DNA of 64,000 nucleotides, from assembly GCA_023653785.1 (NCBI GenBank), contig JAMKCH010012379.1, forward strand, positions 1 through 64,000. Direction: 5' to 3'. This document shows, one piece after another, positions 57,756 through 64,000 of the stretch. The translations under genes were made by a program, and so were the position numbers. The notes below the pieces were generated by a model. The model did no database searches. It was not told the DNA's origin and saw nothing but the letters and a program-made list of their open reading frames with translations. Position 1 is the stretch's first letter; every line of letters starts with the position of its first letter. The DNA is from Ophioderma brevispina. Its lineage: Eukaryota > Echinodermata > Ophiuroidea > Amphilepidida > Ophiodermatidae.

Positions 57756-57898
57756 ACAATATTGGATGACTTTTTTCAGTTGATAACAGAAAATATCACC
57801 CTCGCCAAGAAAATATCAGGCTCGTCTTCGACTCGCCCGATATTTGATGTAGGCTTGGGCGATATTTTCTGTTATCAACCTCAGCCATCCAATATTAT
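57756..57898. repeat. Nested foldback with GGCTCGTCTTCGACTCGCCC core
   Basis: Outer arms ATATTGGATGAC/CATCCAATAT, middle arms GTTGATAACAGAAAATATC/GATATTTTCTGTTATCAAC, inner hairpin AATATCAGGCTCG/CTCGCCCGATATT. Confidence 0.75.
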
Positions 57899-58383
57899 AT
57901 AAGTATCAATTCACTGGGCACAGTTCAGTGAGCTAATTTACACCAGTGTACTCAGAAATTGATTCTTAGGTTTCTGGGAATGAGTTGAATGATATATCAC
58001 AATCTCAATTCTATGGACACAGTTTATTGAGCCGTTATACACCAATGTAGTCAGATTATAGACCCATTAGTGTCTGGGAAAGAGTTAGGATACATCATAG
58101 TATCTATTCCCTGAGCACAGTTCATTGACCTCTATATGCCAGTGTCCTTGGAAATTTTGACCTTAAAGTTTTTGGGTATCTTTGCGGTTGCCCAGAATCC
58201 ACAGAGAAAAAAAACACAACCTTACTATGAGTCACAAGCTGTTTTGTACTGAGATACATGTAAAAACACAGGTGGAGATGGTACTGATTTCAATTTTTGT
58301 ACTGAATTTTTAGTTTGTGGTAAAAACATAGAGTATCTTGAGTCACTAAAGTTGTTGTCAATATTCCTTGGCAAATGCCGACA

Positions 58384-58505
58384 CACTACTACTACTACTA
58401 CTAAAACCAAAGTTTTAAATCCGGTTTTATCCCCGTCAACGGGGGTGGCCGGATTCACCTCACATTCGCAGCAACCGCCCTTACTCCTTCCTTCCATTTC
58501 ACACG
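58384..58505 (-). mobile_element. Dispersed retroelement tail, copy 4
   Basis: An (ACT)n stretch, then AAAGTTTTAAATCCGGTTTT, ATCCCCGTCAACGGGGGTGG and CCGGATTCACCTCACATTCG. It is the best-preserved copy of the family. Confidence 0.55.
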
Positions 58506-58770
58506 CGCCTTTGAATGTGTGCACTACGTCTGCACGATAGGTGCACTGTTTTGGTAGAAATGCAAGCGTACATTTGAAATGTACTGATGGAGTTTGACAG
58601 TGGCTGTAAATGGTTTGTTAAGGTTGGTCCATAAAATTTGTCATATTATGTATCATTTTGGAATTTGATTCACAAGCAATAGATCTATGCAGCATGTAAA
58701 TAACTACATAGAGAAGTGTGCAAAATTGGTACCAAAAGGAGAGTTGCGAAAATTGTGTGCAAAGTATATA

Positions 58771-59212
58771 TCAAATTGAGTAGCAATTTTTGCCCCTTTC
58801 TAGTACATATGCACTGTAAGATCCATTGCTGGAAGAGGATGAAGGTGAAATCAGTAGCTTCCTAAACTCAGTTGATGCGATACGATAGCAAATTGTTGGG
58901 TTTACTTGAAATAATAGATGCTCCTTGCTTGCAATTTTCACAAAATTGGTGCAGACATGCATGAGATTGTCTGTCGGATCTTGGCAGGATAACTGTTTTT
59001 GTACTGTATCAAGCCATTGATTAACCTTTTGCTCACCAATTAATTCATTCTGCTGACTCAGGAGTGAGCATATATCGGGAATTACGCTGGTTCTATGCAC
59101 TGAAGTGGTATTCTTGTGTACATGCCATGGTGGGCTTTCTTGATACATGGCACAGACAACTATATACTTTGTCTGGCCAGAAGGTAACCGAGTGAATATC
59201 ATAGTTTTCTCA
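58771..59212 (-). CDS. Minus-strand gene of unknown identity, 3'-most coding segment
   Basis: The frame is open from a TGA at about 59249 to the stop at 58771. I take the start at a possible acceptor ending CCCCATGAG (phase 0), or at ATG 59200-59202. The 143 codons after the ATG are protein-like: MIFTRLPSGQTKYIVVCAMY, then QNELIGEQKVNQWLDTVQKQ, then VCTNFVKIASKEHLLFQVNP, and a Ser-rich end (LLISPSSSSSNGSYSAY). The helical middle and varied composition argue for real coding sequence. Similar segments with splice sites lie upstream on the same strand (61531, 62158, 62500, 62786, 63002). I do not recognise the family. It could end here or continue leftward from a donor inside the Ser-rich region. 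Confidence 0.45.
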
Positions 59213-59476
59213 TGGGGATAAATGTACGCATCATTACAAGTAATTCACAAATGCAACAAAGTCTTGCCCTGTGTCATAATCTGTGCAAAAAGCTGCAAAA
59301 AAGTTATACAACAATACGCCATTAAAGGGTGACCTAAAACAAAACTGCACTTATCTGTGGAATGCAGATAATTTGGTGCAACATGCAGCAGAGTTCCATT
59401 TACAACTTAAAGACACTATTATGGTTTTTCTACATACCTATATTCTTCACAAATTGAGCACTTCAATTAAATTTAA

Positions 59477-61523
59477 GGTCCATTCATACTCACTGCACTG
59501 CATTCAGGGTCGCGTTTTTCTGCGTTTCTGCGTCCAGGACTCTTTTTGTTGAAAATTAGCTAATTATGGAAGCACTGAATTTCACATCAGAGGGGGTTTG
59601 GGGTCCAAAAAATTCACTGGACGCGGCAAATCCACATGTTCCGTGTCCTAATGTGTAATTGGAATCTCCCAATTTTACTCCTTGCCAGAGATAAAAATGT
59701 GTACCGATTCACAAACCTAATTTTTTAAAGCGCAAGTTTTTTCTCAGCTGATTTCTTTGCCGTACCTGCTAGAGATACCATCACAAGTGTTCTTCATTCA
59801 TTAAAACTGCCTTTGATTTTGCCGATGAAACGGGTTAGCCAATCAAAAAATCATTTGCTGACCAAATTTCCATAAATTACAGTTTGCAAACGCAAACCAA
59901 CAAATTTTCTGAAACACATTCATGACATAATTAAGGAGTATTCCATCATTGCCATGCTAGGGAGTCCAAAATGCCCGACCGGACATAAAGTATTTGACCC
60001 GCGAAACTATTCCTCAAGATTTCTCCTTTTAAGCTTCAAAAACTGCAAACCCCTGTATTTGTTAGTAGCGAATATGTTTGTTCTGTTGATTATTTGGATT
60101 TCGAGTACTATCTCAAACCAGAAACCCGTATTCTTGGCGATGTATTTTCTAGACTAGGCTAAAGAAGTGTAGTACATGACGGCCTGTGTGGGAAAGCCCG
60201 GGCCCTTTTGTTGCTATGTTGCCTCAAAAATGTTTGGAACTTTGGCATGCAAAGGTGAGAAGGGCAAACTTTGAAAATAAACATTCAAAAATGCCTTGTA
60301 AGCATATATTATTTATGAAACTTGGTCTGGGATAAAAGTTTTTTAGTCATTCTGTTTGCCCGTCTTGCCTTTGCTTTGCATGTTTCTTTTGCATTGAGTT
60401 CCCTCTTTTGATTTTGATTAAAGATCCACTCCCCCAACTGCCCATTCATCAATGCATGAATTATTGACACGTCTGATCATGCGTTGAGCTATAGGACGTT
60501 ATTCCATGGTTCGAGAACCACCTTTTTACCACTTAATTTATCCGTTTGGACCCCTTGTGTCTGGTTGGACCCTTGTTTTCAGCTAAAGGTGGGGTTAGGG
60601 TCCAATTATCTTCCACTGGACCCCTTACTTTTACCATGCATCGCTACCCTGACTACATTCATGACATATAAGGAGTATGCCAGCCATCATTGCCATGCTA
60701 GGGAAGTCCCAAGCCCGACCGTACATAAAGGTGTTGACGCGAAACGACCTCAAGAATTTCACCCTTTTAAGCTTTCAAAAAATGCAACACCCTGTAATTT
60801 GTTAGTAGCGATATAGTTATTTCTGTTCGTTCATTTGGGATTTCGAGTAATATCTCAACCAAAAACATTTTTCCTTGGCGATGTATTTCCCTAGGTCTAG
60901 GCTACAGAAGTGTGTCCATGACGGCCTGTTGAACCTTTTGTGTGTATGTTGCCTCCAACATGTTTGGAACTTTGGATGCAAAGGTTAGAAAGAGGCAAAA
61001 CTTGAAATAAAACTTCAAAATGCCTTGAAGCATATTATTATTTAGTGAAACTTGTCTTGGGATAAAGTTAGTCATGCTGTTTGCCCTTCTTTCGTTGCTT
61101 TTGGCCGTGGTTTCTTTTGCATTGAGTTCTCTTTTGATTTTTGATTAAAGATCCACTCCCCCAACTGCCCATTCATTAATGTAGTGAATTTAGTACCTTC
61201 TGATCATACGTCGGAGCTAAGAAGTTATGCCATGGTTCGAGAAACCCACAGTTCTACCTTAATTTAACCACGTTGGACCCCTTGTTTCTGGTTTTGGACC
61301 CCTTGTTTCAGACTAAAGGTGGGGATTTAGGGGGTCCAATTATCTCACTGGACCCCTTACTTTTACAGCAGCGCTACCACCTGACGCAGTGCAGTGAATA
61401 TTAGTGACAACCATCTCTGACTCAACACAGCAGCAGCAGCATAATCAATTTGAACTGTGTTGCTGCTACGTTTGAATCGAGATGGTTTTCATCCACTTTC
61501 CACTAGTGAAATGTGAATGGACC
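59477..61523. mobile_element. 2-kb TTAA-flanked element with two tandem 0.74-kb copies
   Basis: It is flanked by TTAA on both sides (59473-59476 and 61524-61527) and has inverted ends GGTCCATTCA.../...TGAATGGACC, with further inverted CACTGCACTGC/GCAGTGCAGTG just inside. Two direct copies, about 59912-60655 and 60656-61380, share the order CATTCATGACATA, GCCATGCTAGGGA, GGCGATGTATTT, GACGGCCTGT, TGTTTGGAACTTTGG and GATCCACTCCCCCAACTGCC, and differ by many short indels. There is no ORF with recognisable motifs. It sits in the intron between the coding segments at 61531 and 59212. Confidence 0.65.
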
Positions 61524-61530
61524 TTAAACT

Positions 61531-61711
61531 GTTGTCACAAATAACTCATGTATTGGTATGCAGTCAGATATACACACAGTATGATCATGTCCAGGGATTA
61601 TGACCACGCTGTAAGCCCGGTCTGTAAGATTCCAGACTAGAGCATCGGGTTTTTGAGAGGAATGCATTTGCCATCCTAGCAATGAGAAGACTGTTTCCTT
61701 TGTCTTTTTAA
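61531..61711 (-). CDS. Unknown minus-strand gene, coding segment e
   Basis: The frame after the acceptor TTGCTTGCTGCATTACAG reads YVKKTKETVFSLLGWQMHSS, then KPDALVWNLTDRAYSVVIIP and HDHTVCISDCIPIHELFVTT. Alternating beta-strand-like hydrophobics (ALVWNL, YSVVIIP, HTVCIS) suggest a beta-rich fold, perhaps propeller blades (inference). It ends at a weak donor ACA followed by GTTTAA, immediately beside the TTAA element, or at the TAA (61524-61526). Its phase does not fit segment d perfectly. Confidence 0.4.
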
Positions 61712-62157
61712 CATATCTGTAATGCAGCAAGCAAGCTAATTTATTTTGCTTTTAATTGTATTTTCTAGATTTCCAAGATTAAATTATTCACAAAGCGATT
61801 TCTTATCATGCACAACACTTGTTAAGTTCAACACCAAATCAGTCCACACAGTTCCTCTAAAGATTTGAAAGATGTTCAGTCAATGTTTTATTAATAACCA
61901 TTTTGCATGGTACAGAATTGGGTCATGGTGGCCCGTGCTGGAGCCGATCCATTTTTGCAAGGGTCGTGGGCATTATCACTAGGTCTTGAAAAATGACAAT
62001 GACATAATATCGTTTAAGAGTAGGTATTTTGGAACAAAATTTGACTATATTCCTGGTTGCAAACAAACAAAACAAAATTGTGTTTTTGTTTGGTTATGTT
62101 TACTCTTTCAAATGGTACATGTCTATTATCTCACGATCGCAAGCACCATAGTTCTAC

Positions 62158-62233
62158 CCAACCATCTTTCCTAATGAGCAAAGTTTCTTTAAGACTTCCT
62201 TTCCGATGGGACAATTTCACCCATTGTTTACTT
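62158..62233 (-). CDS. Unknown minus-strand gene, coding segment d
   Basis: The acceptor TTGTCCACATTCGTAG is followed by 25 codons, SKQWVKLSHRKGSLKETLLI then RKDGW, ending at a donor GTAGAA. Segment c leaves two bases (AG) that complete the first codon. Confidence 0.4.
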
Positions 62234-62499
62234 CTACGAATGTGGACAAATTAAGTATACCTTTATGCACTGTCGTTCAGTTTTCCTTGCAGTATCTTAT
62301 TATCCTGATTAGTTGAACATTGGTATAACTAGTGTGGCAGATTAAAAATTAGAAGTGGATTATAGCAGCATATGGATATTAATTGCACAACCGTAGAAAT
62401 TTTCACATGCTTTTGTGGGCAAAATCATTCACAGGAATGTTGGAATTCAAAAGGCCAATACATCTTGTTTCTTCTTAGACTACTTGGTTGATTCCCTAC

Positions 62500-62590
62500 C
62501 TGCAGTGTCAAACGTTTTGACCACCGTATGTTCTATAGAGCAAATTAGGATGTTTCATGCCTTTCTCCTGACAAGAATCAACGACTCCTT
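62500..62590 (-). CDS. Unknown minus-strand gene, coding segment c
   Basis: It begins after GTGATCAAG (phase 0), reads EGVVDSCQEKGMKHPNLLYR then TYGGQNV, and ends at a strong donor CTGCAG followed by GTAGGG. One in-frame TGA lies three codons before the end, where a base error or real lesion must be assumed for the segment to be used. Confidence 0.35.
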
Positions 62591-62785
62591 CCTTGATCAC
62601 AATATGATGAATGCACCACATTGAGATGTTATCAATATAATAGTACTCTTGGAGACCAAACCAAATAACCACTAGAATAAATACCGAATGCTTAATTGAC
62701 CCTCCACATCGACCCTCCTAGGGTCCTCTGTTGATGAGCCATTGTACTATGGACAACATCTCCAATATACACTCTATAGAAATAC

Positions 62786-62915
62786 CTTGCCCATTGACAA
62801 AGCCAGCATATTGAGATTCACAGACTTGTGCCATAATTCTAGCTCAGGTGTGAAACTAATTATATTCTGCTTGAACATAGAATACTGGGCACATTGCCTA
62901 CATAGTGTTTTGGTC
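62786..62915 (-). CDS. Unknown minus-strand gene, coding segment b
   Basis: The frame reads TKTLCRQCAQYSMFKQNIIS, then TPELELWHKSVNLNMLALSM, and ends GGCAAG followed by GTATTT. The acceptor may be CTACCTGTAATAG (start 62915) or ATGTGCCCAG (start 62884). The latter is phase 0 and fits segments a and c. Confidence 0.45.
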
Positions 62916-63001
62916 CTATTACAGGTAGAATAGTTGCACCTAGTGGTGGTCTTAGTTTTTTCCATTGTATCATATTACGTACTCAGCAAGAAGTTACTAA
63001 C

Positions 63002-63116
63002 TCTGTAACTTATTAGGGTTTCTGTACGAAATCCTGTGTCACTAACAATGCATAAACCCCTTTGTGAAATCTCCGTTTTACACATAAGTGTTTGCTGTAA
63101 ACCTTCGACCCCACTC
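63002..63116 (-). CDS. Unknown minus-strand gene, coding segment a
   Basis: The acceptor TTCATTGTGTGTGGTTCAG is followed by 38 codons, SGVEGLQQTLMCKTEISQRG then LCIVSDTGFRTETLISYR, ending at a donor GTTAGT (phase 0). It is the most upstream segment with a usable splice pair. A further open, protein-like frame lies at 63408-63628 (contains DKDLDSLCVVNEKIWRSELA) but has no good splice sites. Confidence 0.4.
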
Positions 63117-63789
63117 CTGAACCACACACAATGAACTTCTTACAACACATTACATCATATCGCATGCCCTGCTTCAATATACTTAACCTTGTTGGGTCAC
63201 ATGTATCGCACTATCCAAGCACCGAAACTTGGCCCTGGCAAAAGTTTCTCAAATTACATTTCATTCTCATTTTTCTCATAATAATTCCGGAGACACGTAG
63301 TACAATTGTGTTGCAATAGATCCCATTCCATATATAAGCAAAAATGTCAGTGGTTTAGTTTTGGTACATCTTTAGTGCTCTTGATGGTGCTCATCATGCA
63401 CAAGGCAAAACCACCCTCTTCAAAAAACATTTCCCCTCCAAGACATCGTTCCTTAACCTTTTTGCGAGTTCCGATCTCCATATTTTTTCATTCACCACAC
63501 ATAGGCTATCAAGATCTTTGTCACAAGCGCCTTGCTCTTTCCGTGTTTCCCCCGATTGTACAGCACGACCAGTGCAGTAATTGTTTGAATAGATAACACG
63601 ACATGCATTTGGCAGGGTGTAACGTCGTCAGTTAGCACGTCATGCCTCAGTTTTGGTTGGGTTTGAGGGAATCTTTGGCGCGTGTATCGCCATGGATTAC
63701 ATACCTGCCAACTATTAAGATTTCATCTTATTTAGTAAGATTTCCAAGATTTTAACAACACTCTTTACTAATAAGTTTAAAGAAAAAAT

Positions 63790-64000
63790 ATTTCTAAAGT
63801 CAAAAGAAATTTAATTTGGTGTTCATATTTGCCCCTTCCCTAGCTCGCCTGACCCCTTCAGGCACACTAAGACATGCTCCTGGCCCCATAAGGCCCAAAG
63901 ACAGAACCCTGGACCCCATTTTGCGGCTAGTGGTGTAGTGCCATGGTGCTTGCCTTGTGCGCTCTGCACTTTCATGCGTAAGATTTTTGACTTTCCAATG
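63790..64000 (+). repeat. Dispersed repeat, uninterrupted copy
   Basis: It aligns with 35195-35610 but without the mariner MITE: ACCCCATTTTGCGGCTAGTG stands where the other copy has the TA-flanked insertion. It runs off the end of the window. Confidence 0.65.

Overview
This window is eukaryotic nuclear DNA from an animal. It is AT-rich, has no operons, and its recognisable genes are split into short exons with GT-AG introns. The rest is dense with short inverted-repeat elements (MITEs), non-LTR retrotransposon remnants, a tRNA-derived SINE and tandem repeats. A DNAJB12/14-type protein, many TTAA-, TA- and 8-bp-target elements and common marine-invertebrate repeats suggest an invertebrate deuterostome, perhaps an echinoderm. 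That is an inference; nothing seen here proves the taxon. Frequent one-base indels, both in a conserved exon and between tandem repeat copies, suggest an incompletely polished long-read assembly.

Layout. 1-9.5 kb: mostly non-coding, with hAT-like and TTAA-type MITEs and one frameshifted coding-like patch on the minus strand (1986-2840). 9.5-11.6 kb: minus-strand remnant of a non-LTR retrotransposon with a reverse transcriptase (YADD box), next to GACCTT-rich repeat tails. 11.8-18.6 kb: MITEs and unassigned DNA. 18.0-24.3 kb: G/C palindromes, a roughly 240-bp satellite split by a 3-kb insertion that carries a recurring TTGCGGACGTACA motif, and a degenerate GGGCGGC tandem repeat. 25-35 kb: several CpG-rich promoter-like patches, two of which carry strong splice donors. 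35.3-37.9 kb: a mariner MITE and a 2-kb TTAA-flanked foldback element.

38.4-47.1 kb: the best-supported gene, five plus-strand exons of a DNAJB12/14-like J-domain co-chaperone (linker, J domain with HPD, G/F-type region, transmembrane segment). Its first and last exons were not found. The 3' half of its first visible exon, with its splice donor, is repeated several times downstream, and its fourth-listed J-domain continuation exon (42783-42931) is frameshifted as read. Its introns hold a SINE with a 13-bp target duplication, at least five MITEs and an AGGTCA-rich tandem array.

49.0-53.9 kb: a 4.9-kb block bounded by roughly 490-bp inverted repeats and filled with minisatellites. 54-58.5 kb: MITE, LINE tails and foldbacks. 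58.8-63.1 kb: a chain of coding-like segments on the minus strand with plausible splice sites that I cannot name. One of its introns holds a 2-kb TTAA-flanked element made of two tandem 0.74-kb copies.
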